45,338 nt of DNA from a virus. The stretch's first letter is position 1, and each line of letters starts with the position of its first letter. Shown here in pieces: positions 14,895 to 22,866 of this stretch. Location: positions 1-45,338 of the IMG/VR virus record IMGVR_UViG_3300043395_002348, one strand, 5' to 3'. The notes beneath the pieces were generated by a model, which worked only from the letters and a program-made list of their open reading frames with translations, was not told the origin of the DNA and did no database searches. Made by a program: the position numbers and the translations under genes.

Positions 14895-15486
14895 TGTAAC
14901 ACCATTTGAACCTTTAGTAATAAAGGCGCATTATGATAATTTTGATTGGAAATCATTAAAGCCGGTGTGTCAAAAAATGATTGATGATACTCCACATGCA
15001 GTTGAGGTGGAAGGAGAAAATGGAAAAAGCTCTGTATATAATAGACAGAATATGCCACAAACTAATTCTGCATTTAAAGAATTTTATAAGTGGTTAGACC
15101 CAATAGTACAGCATATCATTAAAGATGAATGGGGATATGAAAAAACATTCGCATATATCAATGTAAATTCTTGGGTTAATGTTCATAAAAAAGGAGGAAT
15201 AACTTTGGAGCATCATCACGGTCCTTGTATATTAGTTGCAGCAACATATTTACAATTGCCTGAAGATGGTGGTTATATTGAATTTAAAAATCCTATGGAG
15301 TACCCTAAAGGAATGCATCAACATCATAATGTGGATGATTGGGTTTGGAAAAAAGTTCCTGCAAAGACTGGTGATGTTTTATTATTTCCCGGTTGGATTA
15401 GGCATAGAACTGAACATTCAAGAACAAATGAAGAACGTTGGGTATTAACAACAAATTATATGAGTTTAAATAGACCAAATTATTAA
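14872..15486 (+). CDS. 2-oxoglutarate/Fe(II)-dependent oxygenase (TIGR02466-like)
   Basis: A 204-residue double-stranded beta-helix oxygenase. The family pattern is visible as SWVNVHKKGGITLEHHHGP (about 100-118, metal His), a strand with GGYIEFKNPMEYP, and KTGDVLLFPGWIRHRTEHSRTNEERW with distal His and the 2OG-binding Arg. Such phage enzymes hydroxylate unknown substrates. It overlaps the upstream membrane gene by 23 nt. A second enzyme of this type lies just past thyA at 16686, so the two bracket thymidylate synthesis; a nucleotide or DNA substrate is possible but unproven. Confidence 0.75.
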   Translation: MSAPKLIDVTPFEPLVIKAHYDNFDWKSLKPVCQKMIDDTPHAVEVEGENGKSSVYNRQNMPQTNSAFKEFYKWLDPIVQHIIKDEWGYEKTFAYINVNSWVNVHKKGGITLEHHHGPCILVAATYLQLPEDGGYIEFKNPMEYPKGMHQHHNVDDWVWKKVPAKTGDVLLFPGWIRHRTEHSRTNEERWVLTTNYMSLNRPNY

Positions 15487-15488
15487 TT

Positions 15489-15734
15489 ATGGCAAAAGGA
15501 ATATTAGAATTTGATTTGAACGAACCAGATGATATGATGGCACACAAAAGAGCCGTTAAAGCAACTGATATGGCTTTAGCTCTTTGGGAAATTACACACA
15601 ATACTAAAAAAGGATTGGAGTGGAAAATGGATGGTAAAGAAATTGATAAATACGATGCGTTGGATATGGTGTATGAAAAGATATATGAGATATTGGAAGA
15701 ACACAATATTAAATTAGATGATTTAATAAATTAA
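15489..15734 (+). CDS. Conserved phage hypothetical protein next to thyA (81 aa)
   Basis: An 81-residue acidic helical protein. The pattern LEFDLNEPDDMMAHKRAVKATDMALALWEI (about 6-35) followed by a Trp-Lys-containing helix is one I have seen in small conserved proteins of many phages. No enzymatic motif is known. It sits 2 nt after the oxygenase and 1 nt before thyA, so it is very likely co-translated with them. Confidence 0.7.
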   Translation: MAKGILEFDLNEPDDMMAHKRAVKATDMALALWEITHNTKKGLEWKMDGKEIDKYDALDMVYEKIYEILEEHNIKLDDLIN

Positions 15735-15735
15735 T

Positions 15736-16686
15736 ATGATAAACGAATTAGATAGACAATATAAAGAGTTATTAGAAACTATAATCAACTTTGGTGTACA
15801 TAAAACTGATAGAACTGGAACAGGTACTAAATCAGTATTTGGATATACCATCCGCCATAACATGCAAAAAGGATTTCCGATTCTTACCACAAAGAAAGTA
15901 GCATGGAAGCAAGTAACTTCAGAACTACTTTGGTTTCTTACCGGCCAAACTAACATTGCTTTTCTTCATAAGCACAACAATCATATTTGGGATGGTGATT
16001 ATAAAAAGAGTGGAAGAACTGATGGTGAGTTAGGACCTATTTATGGAAAGCAATGGCGCAGATGGGAAAGAGAAATTGTTGATTACAGTGGAATGAAATA
16101 TGAGAGAGAACCAATTGACCAAATAGATGAATTAGTAAGAAACTTAAAAGAAAATCCTGATAGTAGAAGATTGATGGTATCTGCTTGGAATGTAGGTGAA
16201 TTAGACCAAATGGTTTTACCACCTTGTCATTATGGATTTCAATGTTGGACGAGAGAATTAACGTTTAATGAGCGAGTTGAAATTGGTACTAAAACAGGTC
16301 TATGGAAACTTGGGCAAACAATCACACCTTTACATTGTGATTCATTAAGAATCCCAACCAGAGCAATCTCTTTAATGTGGAATCAAAGAAGTGTAGATAC
16401 GTTTTTAGGATTACCATTTAACATTTCCAGCTATGGTTTATTACTTCATATTTTAGCAAACGAATGTGGAATGATACCTGATGAATTGATTGGTAACTTA
16501 GGTGATACGCATCTTTACCTTAATCATATTGAACAAGCTAAAGAGCAAATGGGTAGAACACCATACGAATTACCAACACTTAAAACTGATGTAAAGATTG
16601 ATGGTATTTGTTGTGCATCTCCTGATGATTTTGTATTAGAAGGTTATCAATATCACCCAACTATTAAAGCACCTTTAAGTAACTAA
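15736..16686 (+). CDS. thyA: Thymidylate synthase ThyA
   Basis: Makes dTMP from dUMP and methylene-tetrahydrofolate. Signatures are DRTGTGTKSVFG (25-36), ELLWFLTGQTNI, LGPIYGKQWR, the catalytic Cys164 in LPPCHYGFQ, WNQRSVDTFLGLPFNISSY with the Asn linked to dUMP rather than dCMP choice, and GDTHLYLNH. At 316 residues it is longer than E. coli ThyA (264), mainly from added loops around 86-98 and 175-205. It follows the dCMP deaminase logically (dCMP to dUMP to dTMP) and overlaps the next oxygenase gene by 1 nt. Confidence 0.95.
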   Translation: MINELDRQYKELLETIINFGVHKTDRTGTGTKSVFGYTIRHNMQKGFPILTTKKVAWKQVTSELLWFLTGQTNIAFLHKHNNHIWDGDYKKSGRTDGELGPIYGKQWRRWEREIVDYSGMKYEREPIDQIDELVRNLKENPDSRRLMVSAWNVGELDQMVLPPCHYGFQCWTRELTFNERVEIGTKTGLWKLGQTITPLHCDSLRIPTRAISLMWNQRSVDTFLGLPFNISSYGLLLHILANECGMIPDELIGNLGDTHLYLNHIEQAKEQMGRTPYELPTLKTDVKIDGICCASPDDFVLEGYQYHPTIKAPLSN

Positions 16687-17297
16687 TGGATTATAAAATA
16701 TACGATATATTTCCAACCCCAATAATTAAATTTAATTTAGAAAGAGATTTTTCTAAAGAAGAATTAGATTTTATAAATTCTTGCGAAAAACAATCGCATA
16801 AAAATTTTGGAAATAAATCTAGTAATGATAGTTATATTTTAAAAAATATAGAACTTAAAAATATTAATAACTTTTGTGAAGAATGTTTAAAAGTTTTCTT
16901 TAATAAAATATATAATCCTATTTCACAAACGGAAATATATGTAACACAAAGTTGGTTAAATTGGACATACAAAAACGAATACCACCACACTCACAGTCAT
17001 CCTAATAGTTTAATTAGCGGAGTCTTATATATTAACGCTGATAAAAAATATGATAATATAACTTTTGGAAGAAGTAATTATAAATTGATTGAAATGTATC
17101 CAAAAGAATATAACGATTATAATTCAGATGAAGTAGATTTTAAAGTAAAAACTGGGGAACTTTTATTATTTCCATCACACCTTCAACATAGAGTTAATAC
17201 AACTAAAAATGATAATGTTAGAATTAGTTTAGCATTTAATTCATTTGTGAAAGGAGAGTTTGGGCATATTCAAGCTTTAAATTATTTAGAATTATGA
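16686..17297 (+). CDS. 2-oxoglutarate/Fe(II)-dependent oxygenase (TIGR02466 family)
   Basis: A 203-residue oxygenase that fits TIGR02466 closely: start MDYKIYDIFPTPIIKF, then SWLNWTYKNEYHHTHSHPN and SLISGVLYI (about 96-125) carrying metal His residues, then TGELLLFPSHLQHRVNTT and NVRISLAF with the distal His and the 2OG-contact Arg. The substrate is unknown. It is codon-overlapped with thyA upstream and with a cupin downstream (ATGA), so the three are one translational unit. Its coding is more A/T-rich than thyA. Confidence 0.85.
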   Translation: MDYKIYDIFPTPIIKFNLERDFSKEELDFINSCEKQSHKNFGNKSSNDSYILKNIELKNINNFCEECLKVFFNKIYNPISQTEIYVTQSWLNWTYKNEYHHTHSHPNSLISGVLYINADKKYDNITFGRSNYKLIEMYPKEYNDYNSDEVDFKVKTGELLLFPSHLQHRVNTTKNDNVRISLAFNSFVKGEFGHIQALNYLEL

Positions 17298-17680
17298 ATT
17301 TTGACGTAAAAATACAACACCCAAAAAGAGTAGAAAAGAAATGGGGATATGAATTATGGATTCACAATGATAAAGATTATTGTGGTAAACTTTTGGTATT
17401 CAATAGAAGTGGTGATAAATTTTCAATGCACTATCATATGATTAAAGATGAAACTTGGTATGTTCAAGAAGGAGCATTTCAATTTGATTGGATTGATACT
17501 GAAAATGGTGAGAGATGCTACACTCAAATACAAAAGGGTGATGTAATTGAAATTAAAAAAGGATTACCACATCAACTAACAGCACTTACTGATGAAGCAA
17601 CTATCTTTGAAGTAAGTACCGAACATTTTGATGAAGATAGTTACCGAATATACCGAAACCAACCAAGCGATTTAGAATGA
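17294..17680 (+). CDS. Cupin-domain protein, mannose-6-phosphate isomerase type
   Basis: A 128-residue single cupin. RVEKKWGYELWI is the start typical of phosphomannose-isomerase-like cupins; the metal motif is SMHYHMIKDETWYVQEG (His, His, Glu), and the second motif is GDVIEIKKGLPHQL with a His. It might isomerise or bind a sugar phosphate, or form a regulatory sugar-nucleotide site. With the two oxygenases it makes three double-stranded beta-helix proteins within 2.8 kb. It overlaps both neighbours by 4 nt. Confidence 0.8.
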   Translation: MNFDVKIQHPKRVEKKWGYELWIHNDKDYCGKLLVFNRSGDKFSMHYHMIKDETWYVQEGAFQFDWIDTENGERCYTQIQKGDVIEIKKGLPHQLTALTDEATIFEVSTEHFDEDSYRIYRNQPSDLE

Positions 17681-17865
17681 CAAAAACAATAAAATATTTA
17701 AGAAGTTTGGAAGAAATAAAAAAAGAGTTAGAAGAAAATCCAAATAATATAAGATACTATATGGGTTATATGGGATTCAATAGTGAGGACCCAAACTCAA
17801 TAGATTTTGTAAATAAAAAAATTGAAGAATATAAAAATAAAAAAAATGAAAGTACAAAAAATTAA
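17677..17865 (+). CDS. Small charged hypothetical protein (62 aa)
   Basis: A 62-residue highly charged helical protein (RSLEEIKKELEENPNNIRYYMGYMGF, then KKIEEYKNKKNE) starting in an ATGA overlap with the cupin and overlapping the next gene by 20 nt. No family recognised. A short helical hairpin is plausible. Overlap at both ends supports a real gene. Confidence 0.55.
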   Translation: MTKTIKYLRSLEEIKKELEENPNNIRYYMGYMGFNSEDPNSIDFVNKKIEEYKNKKNESTKN

Positions 17866-18421
17866 CGAAGGTCCTGTTACATCTGATGATGTAAATTTGT
17901 ATAAAGAAAAAATATCTAAACTAAATGGATTTGTTTTTAATGCATCTGATGTAAACATTGATAAAAGAATTATTACAATTCGTTTAGGTGAGGTAGAAGA
18001 TGAACTCACTTTAGTAAATCCAAAACCAATTTCAAAATCAGATAAACCATTGGTCTATTTTGAAAAAGATACATACAAACAAAATAAAGTTAGAAAAACT
18101 ATTCGTTATCCTTGGTTTATTTTAGAAACTGATAATTTAGGTAAAGTTGAATTTAAATCAGATAAAACTGAGTGGAAAGATGCTGATGAATTTTTTGGTG
18201 ATGTAGGATTGGTAGAGGCTGTATTGGTACAAAGAGCATTAGATGCTATTGATGGTATTGATATTACACATCCATCAAGAGCATATTCGGAAACAATTGT
18301 AAAAGATAAAGAACCTGGCCGTAATGAAAGAGTTATGTTGCAGGGACCCAATGGTGAGATGGAATTTGTTAAATCTAAAAAAGTAGATTCGTATCTCTCA
18401 AAAGGTTGGCAGTTAATTTAA
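17846..18421 (+). CDS. Hypothetical protein (191 aa)
   Basis: A 191-residue soluble protein. I chose ATG 17846 (MKVQKINEGPVTS); a TTG at 17822 would prepend a Lys-rich stretch that belongs to the reading of the previous gene. The middle is beta-rich (WFILETDNLGKVEFKSDKTEW), then a helix (GLVEAVLVQRALDAIDGID), and the end GPNGEMEFVKSKKVDSYLSKGWQLI resembles a small module often placed at phage protein C-termini. No catalytic motif; not recognised. Confidence 0.65.
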   Translation: MKVQKINEGPVTSDDVNLYKEKISKLNGFVFNASDVNIDKRIITIRLGEVEDELTLVNPKPISKSDKPLVYFEKDTYKQNKVRKTIRYPWFILETDNLGKVEFKSDKTEWKDADEFFGDVGLVEAVLVQRALDAIDGIDITHPSRAYSETIVKDKEPGRNERVMLQGPNGEMEFVKSKKVDSYLSKGWQLI

Positions 18422-18433
18422 AAATTGTTAGAA

Positions 18434-18676
18434 ATGGCAAAAATGATATTTATCACAGATGACTCAGAAAATAGAGAAGCTTCTAAAATAGAATTTGAAG
18501 TACCAAATGATATGACTATTTGGGAATACAAACGAATATGTGTAAGAATGGCAGGAGCTATGGGTTATGCATCTTTATCAGTTAAGAAAGCATTTGGTCA
18601 TGAATACAAAGATGAATCTGATATAGAAACCACAAAAAAATTACAAGCCTTATATTCGGGCTCATACGCACTATAA
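18434..18676 (+). CDS. Hypothetical protein (80 aa)
   Basis: An 80-residue protein beginning MAKMIFITDD (a TTG at 18425 and an ATG at 18443 are alternatives). It has a predicted beta-alpha-beta layout with TIWEYKRICVRMAGAMGY in the middle. The string ATATTTAT occurs at 18446-18453 inside its first codons, as it does before 7084, but here it is coding. No family recognised. Confidence 0.6.
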   Translation: MAKMIFITDDSENREASKIEFEVPNDMTIWEYKRICVRMAGAMGYASLSVKKAFGHEYKDESDIETTKKLQALYSGSYAL

Positions 18677-18677
18677 T

Positions 18678-18920
18678 ATGGAAGTTAAAACTTTAGGAGA
18701 ATTATTACAAAATCAACAAAATCAAATTCTTTCTCTTACAATTCATATGAATTGTTTAATTGAAGAATTAGATGCATCTGGCTTTTTAGATAGTGATAAG
18801 CTTGATAAACGAATGAAAAAGAAACTTAAAAAACTTCAAGCCATTGCGGATAAATTAAAAGAAAATGAAGAACCACTATCACATATATTCAATTATGGTG
18901 GTACTATTGGAGAAGCCTAA
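18678..18920 (+). CDS. Small coiled-coil hypothetical protein (80 aa)
   Basis: An 80-residue, mostly helical protein (LGELLQNQQNQILSLTIHMNCLIEELD, then KRMKKKLKKLQAIADKLKENEE) with heptad-like leucines, starting 1 nt after the previous stop. Probably a small coiled coil. Function unknown. A host-type promoter starts 2 nt after its stop. Confidence 0.6.
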   Translation: MEVKTLGELLQNQQNQILSLTIHMNCLIEELDASGFLDSDKLDKRMKKKLKKLQAIADKLKENEEPLSHIFNYGGTIGEA

Positions 18921-18921
18921 A

Positions 18922-18953
18922 TTTGGAATTCTCAAAAAAATGTTGTATATTTG
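18922..18953 (+). promoter_or_regulatory. Bacteroidota-type promoter ahead of the late sigma factor
   Basis: TTTG 18922-18925, 20-nt spacer, full TATATTTG 18946-18953, 17 nt before the ATG at 18971. It would let host RNA polymerase make the phage late sigma factor, linking the early and late programmes. Confidence 0.7.
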
Positions 18954-18970
18954 TATATTAATTAAAATTT

Positions 18971-19258
18971 ATGGATTATTTAATTTGGTTTTTACTAATA
19001 ATATTATTACCCGCTTCAATTATATTTAATATCCTTCTAATAATTAGGGGGATTAATATTGTCAAACAAAATGAGCAACTAAGGGATGCTATTGAAGGTT
19101 ATGATGATAGACAAATAAGAACACAAGATAAATTAGAATCAATGCTTCAACAAATGAAAGATATTGATATAAGAGGTTCTTTTGAATCTGATGATGAAGT
19201 TGGAGCTGTGTTTTCCGAACTAAAGGAAACAATTGAAACTTACAAAAATGAAATCTAA
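18971..19258 (+). CDS. Single-pass membrane protein (95 aa)
   Basis: A 95-residue protein with an N-terminal membrane segment (residues about 3-26, LIWFLLIILLPASIIFNILLII) and a charged, helical cytoplasmic part (EQLRDAIEGYDDRQIRTQDKLESMLQQMKDID). It lies 2 nt upstream of the late sigma factor behind the same promoter. That recalls T4-like operons where small accessory genes surround gene 55, but no specific homology is evident. Confidence 0.65.
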   Translation: MDYLIWFLLIILLPASIIFNILLIIRGINIVKQNEQLRDAIEGYDDRQIRTQDKLESMLQQMKDIDIRGSFESDDEVGAVFSELKETIETYKNEI

Positions 19259-19260
19259 AC

Positions 19261-19983
19261 ATGCCGCGTAAAAAGAAAGATAGAGTTTATTTTGGAATGG
19301 ATACTGAAAAAGCCATTATAGAATATAACAAAACAACTGATGTAAAACTTAGAAATAAAATATACGAAGAAAGTATAAAATATCCATTTGAAAAACTTGC
19401 TGAAAACATTCTTAATACATTTAAGTTTTCATACTTTGATGTAAGTAAAGAAGATGTACAAATGGAAGTGGTATCTACTCTAATTGAAAAAATACATATG
19501 TTTCAGGAAGGTAAGGGTAAAGCATTCTCTTACTTTAGTATAGTTGCAAAGAACCACTTAATTCTTAAAAATAATGGTAATTACAAACGTTTCAAAAAAA
19601 CAGCACTTCTTTCCGAAATGCCTGAAAGTTGGAATCCGCCTGATAATTTTGAAGAAGAACAAAAAGGAGATGAATTTGTAGAGTTTAAAGAACTCATGTT
19701 AAAATATTGGGACCAAAATTTGACAAGAGTATTTACAAAGAAAAGAGATATACAAATAGCCGATGCTGTTTTAGAATTATTCAGAAGAAGTAGATATATA
19801 GAAAATTTTAATAAAAAACACTTATATCTTCTTATCAGAGAGATGACAGATTGTAAGACTCACTATATCACAAAAGTGGTAAACGAAATGAAAAAGCATC
19901 AGGTAAAGATGTTAAATGATTATTTGGATTATGGTATGATTACATCCCCAAATAACGATTTTTGGGAAGAAGAATATTTATAA
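19261..19983 (+). CDS. Late-transcription sigma factor, T4 gp55-like
   Basis: A 240-residue sigma-70-related protein that would direct host RNA polymerase to phage late promoters. The sigma region 2-like core is at about 60-105 (VSKEDVQMEVVSTLIEKIHM, then GKGKAFSYFSIVAKNHLI), the part that matches gp55-type phage sigma factors best. The C-terminal half is helical (LLIREMTDCKTHYITKVVNEM) without a full region 4, as in gp55. It starts 2 nt after the membrane protein. The gene ends in ATATTTATAA, itself a copy of the motif proposed here as its target. Identification rests on motif reading, not an alignment. Confidence 0.78.
   Translation: MPRKKKDRVYFGMDTEKAIIEYNKTTDVKLRNKIYEESIKYPFEKLAENILNTFKFSYFDVSKEDVQMEVVSTLIEKIHMFQEGKGKAFSYFSIVAKNHLILKNNGNYKRFKKTALLSEMPESWNPPDNFEEEQKGDEFVEFKELMLKYWDQNLTRVFTKKRDIQIADAVLELFRRSRYIENFNKKHLYLLIREMTDCKTHYITKVVNEMKKHQVKMLNDYLDYGMITSPNNDFWEEEYL
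19974..19983 (+). promoter_or_regulatory. Candidate late promoter ATATTTATAA (before 20003)
   Basis: The core with AA extension overlaps the last three codons of the sigma factor gene (E-Y-L-stop) and lies 19 nt before the ATG at 20003, the same spacing as the copy before 8034. The overlap with coding sequence makes chance more likely than at intergenic copies. Confidence 0.4.
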
Positions 19984-20002
19984 TCTATAAAGGGATTATA
20001 AT

Positions 20003-20368
20003 ATGACAGATTTAGCTTCAATGTTATTACATAGCCGTACACAGGCGCACGTATTTCACCTAAGAGTATCTCCAAGAGGTTTAGCACCACATTTGGGATT
20101 GCAAGAATACTACGAAGGTATTGTAGGATTGGTAGATGGTATTGTAGAACCATATCAGGGAATGGCTGGTTTAATTGAATTTAAAGCCGTTAAGGGAATT
20201 GATAATGATGCTTCTATTGAGAACATAATTTCATATTTTGAAGACTTGATAAAATTCGTTAAAACCGAAAGAAAAAAAGAAGAATTAAACCACAGTTGGA
20301 TTCAGAACGAAATTGATAATGTGGAAAAATTAATATATTCTACCCTTTATAAGCTAAGAAATCTATAA
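20003..20368 (+). CDS. DUF5856-like helical phage protein, possibly ferritin/Dps-like
   Basis: A 121-residue four-helix-type protein: LLHSRTQAHVFHLRV (about 8-22), then LGLQEYYEGIVGLVDGIVEPYQGMAGL (about 32-58) and a Glu/Lys-rich C-terminal helix pair. The pattern of a His-containing helix followed by YYEGIV.LVD...E.Y resembles small Dps/ferritin-like phage proteins (DUF5856). Iron binding is not shown by the sequence, and the assignment is by pattern memory. A strong terminator follows. Confidence 0.6.
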   Translation: MTDLASMLLHSRTQAHVFHLRVSPRGLAPHLGLQEYYEGIVGLVDGIVEPYQGMAGLIEFKAVKGIDNDASIENIISYFEDLIKFVKTERKKEELNHSWIQNEIDNVEKLIYSTLYKLRNL

Positions 20369-20394
20369 TTTAACATTAGAAATAACACTATTTT

Positions 20395-20431
20395 AAGAGT
20401 ATCCAATATTTATGTTTGGATACTCTTTTTT
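20395..20431 (+). terminator. Strong intrinsic terminator closing the metabolic region
   Basis: A 12-bp perfect stem AAGAGTATCCAA (20395-20406) / TTGGATACTCTT (20416-20427) with a 9-nt loop, followed by T's. It marks the boundary between the metabolic region and the envelope cassette. The loop contains ATATTTAT (20406-20413). The 105 nt that follow (20432-20536) hold no clear promoter match. Confidence 0.9.
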
Positions 20432-20536
20432 TATGTGTCCAATTGTTTTTTTAATTAAGTTTCTCTCACTGTTTTATTGATTGTTTCCACAAGTGTTATC
20501 CAACTTGTTATACTAATATAATAAGCTGAAATAATC

Positions 20537-21193
20537 ATGCAATACGTTAAATCTGCGGTTTTGAACTTAAAAGAGTTTTTGTTCAAGACGTTTCTCTTTG
20601 GTGCGCTGGCTTTCATTATTTGTGCCTTCGCGTTTCAAGTATTTATGGTCTTCTTAGAATTAAGTGGAAGACAGGAACAAATAAGACAAATCACAAACGA
20701 ACTTACTACACGCTTAGATGGTAGATGGAGTGATAATCCAAACAATATTTGGTATCAAGAAGAAGACCATATTTGGGTTGAAAATGTTGAAAACCAAGTT
20801 AAAATTGGTAAGTTAGCCGGAAATAGAAATTTAGCATTTGGTGTTAAAAACATCTTAGAAGAATACCTTCAAGAGAAAGGTTATGACTTATCTCCAAATG
20901 CTCCTTATAAATTAAAAGTAAATATTGTTTATTTGGATGTATTAACCACAAAAACAAATATTGCTGTGTTTCATAAAGGGGAAGAAGAAGTTGTAGTAAG
21001 ATTGCAGGGTATCCTATACAAAGATGGAAAGAAAGAAAAAGAAGTTGTTGTAGAGGAAGGCTCTTCAGAAATTTCAATGTCTACACTCATAGTTGACCAA
21101 GGGGGAAAGTTCAACCAAACTTCTCTTAGTAACGCTCTCAAAAAAGCATCTGATAGTTTAATCAAAAAACTATTTGGTAAAAACGCAAAATAA
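20537..21193 (+). CDS. Membrane-anchored protein with a CsgG/YajG-like domain
   Basis: A 218-residue protein with one N-terminal membrane segment (about 15-39, FLFKTFLFGALAFIICAFAF) and a periplasmic domain. The domain (PYKLKVNIVYLDVLTT, then EEVVVRLQGILYKDGKKEKE) has the alternating strands of the CsgG/YajG-like fold, and its end KFNQTSLSNALKKASDSLIKKL closely parallels the end of the CsgG-like protein at 29139. I infer that the two are related. First gene of the envelope cassette; its stop overlaps the next start (TAATG). Confidence 0.65.
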   Translation: MQYVKSAVLNLKEFLFKTFLFGALAFIICAFAFQVFMVFLELSGRQEQIRQITNELTTRLDGRWSDNPNNIWYQEEDHIWVENVENQVKIGKLAGNRNLAFGVKNILEEYLQEKGYDLSPNAPYKLKVNIVYLDVLTTKTNIAVFHKGEEEVVVRLQGILYKDGKKEKEVVVEEGSSEISMSTLIVDQGGKFNQTSLSNALKKASDSLIKKLFGKNAK

Positions 21194-22866
21194 TGAAAAG
21201 AATAATTCTATTAGCAACATTGGTATTATTTAGTTTCTTAGCAGAGGCTCAAATAATAGTAAACCAGTCAATATCAGCTGGCCCATACAAAGTTGGTGAT
21301 ACCCTAACTGTTACTTATACCGTTGATAAAGGAACTACTAAACCAAGATACTTTTGGTTAAGATATTCTTTTAACAATAAAGCACTTACCTATGTATCAA
21401 CTACATGGAATCAGGGTTCACAATCGCAAACATATTATACAAGTTGGAATAATTACGCATTCACTCCAGCAGCTAGTGCAGCAGATACTTCCTTATATGC
21501 TCAATATCAAGCTACACCTTGGGGATATGCTGTAAATAATGATTGGAATGTTGGGCAATTATCAGTTCAAAGAGCTGACCAATCTGTTAATGGTGTAATT
21601 GCAACCCAAAAATATATCCTTAAAGACCAAAACACTTACAATAACATCTTTAAGTTAAATTTATCTTACGCAATTGATAGTTCAACTGGTGCAAATATTC
21701 CTTATGTGAAAACTACAGCTGGTCCAACTTCAATTACTGGTGTGACTGGTAATACTTCTTATTTCAAAGTAAGAGTTCTATTCCCACAAGGATATGACAT
21801 AACCAAACATCAGGCACAATTGATGCAACTTAAATCAGATGGTAGTGGTGAGATAGATTGGACTAAACCAGCAATTGCAAGTAAAGCATTTGATGGTAGT
21901 GGTGAAGCTATATTCACAACCGGTGTAAAAGTTGGTGATAGTTTAGGTGTATGGGTTGGTGGAGCAGTACAACAGGCATTTATGAATAATATTGTGACTG
22001 TAACCGATGCATACAAATCATTCTTAGGTGTTTCTCAAACTGATATAAATGGAACTCCAACTTTCTTTACTAGACCTGTATTAGAAAAGAAAATTGGTTT
22101 AATCACAAAAGATAAAACTACATTTAGTGAGAGTGATTCTTATTTCTCATTCGCTTATGTAATGGGACAAGATGTATCCGCAAAAGCATGGATACCAACA
22201 AACGCAGCGCCTGTTAATGGAGCTGTGAATTACAAATGGCATGCTGGTTTATTAAATCAGAGTTGGTTAGATGGTGTAGCAAAACATAGAGTATATGTAA
22301 CAACCCCAACACAAACTGTAGATGCTGTTTATGCATGGGGTGGTGATTTAGATTGGTCACACTCATCTTCACCTGAAGCTATTGTAGCAAGTATCAACGC
22401 TGGTAACTTTACAAACAAAGCAAACGATTTGACTATTGGTGAAATCAAAACAATGGCAATGACTTCCAATATGAGTAATGTTTACGAACAAGCTAGAATA
22501 GAATCAACTTCATTAAGTGTTGTTTCTAAATTGGAAGGTGGTAAAGTTGTTCTTACTGCTGGTTTAACTAAAGCTGATTTAGCTGGTTTGCAAGTTATTA
22601 TGAACTACGATTCAACAAAACTAACTTTGGATAATGTGATATTTGATGCTGGTTCTACAATCACTAACTTCTCAACAAAAGATGATGGTAGATTAACATT
22701 TGGTTCTATTGACCAACTAAAAACAGCTAGAATTAAAACAGGAACTCCATATAAATTAATCTTCACACCTAAAGTTTCATTAAGCAATACTGCTGGTTTA
22801 TTCTTCTTTGTATTAGCCGATGCGGTAGATGCTAATGGTAAGAAGGTGGAACTAGTAATTGAATAA
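21193..22866 (+). CDS. Secreted protein with dockerin-like and cohesin-like C-terminal modules (557 aa)
   Basis: Signal peptide 1-19 (MKRIILLATLVLFSFLAEA). Residues about 22-140 form a beta-sandwich (VGDTLTVTYTVDKG). Around 270-325 a TVTDAYKSFLG helix and KDKTTFSESDSYFSFAYVMG resemble a dockerin. GGDLDWSHS follows near 390, then a C-terminal cohesin-like sandwich (about 436-557; VVLTAGLTKADLAGLQVIMNYD). The next gene has the same order of modules, so the two are probably paralogues. The product is likely exported to the envelope or surface of the infected cell; if carried on the virion it would be unusual. Overlaps both neighbours by 1 nt. Confidence 0.7.
   Translation: MKRIILLATLVLFSFLAEAQIIVNQSISAGPYKVGDTLTVTYTVDKGTTKPRYFWLRYSFNNKALTYVSTTWNQGSQSQTYYTSWNNYAFTPAASAADTSLYAQYQATPWGYAVNNDWNVGQLSVQRADQSVNGVIATQKYILKDQNTYNNIFKLNLSYAIDSSTGANIPYVKTTAGPTSITGVTGNTSYFKVRVLFPQGYDITKHQAQLMQLKSDGSGEIDWTKPAIASKAFDGSGEAIFTTGVKVGDSLGVWVGGAVQQAFMNNIVTVTDAYKSFLGVSQTDINGTPTFFTRPVLEKKIGLITKDKTTFSESDSYFSFAYVMGQDVSAKAWIPTNAAPVNGAVNYKWHAGLLNQSWLDGVAKHRVYVTTPTQTVDAVYAWGGDLDWSHSSSPEAIVASINAGNFTNKANDLTIGEIKTMAMTSNMSNVYEQARIESTSLSVVSKLEGGKVVLTAGLTKADLAGLQVIMNYDSTKLTLDNVIFDAGSTITNFSTKDDGRLTFGSIDQLKTARIKTGTPYKLIFTPKVSLSNTAGLFFFVLADAVDANGKKVELVIE

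Noticed and set aside
15736-16686. ThyA as dUMP or dCMP hydroxymethylase
   Set aside because: The Asn in FNISSY and the PCH active site fit thymidylate synthase; nothing positive supports hydroxymethylation.
18446-18453. ATATTTAT inside the gene at 18434 as a promoter
   Set aside because: It is coding (M-I-F-I) and within AT-rich codons; no following start at the usual distance.
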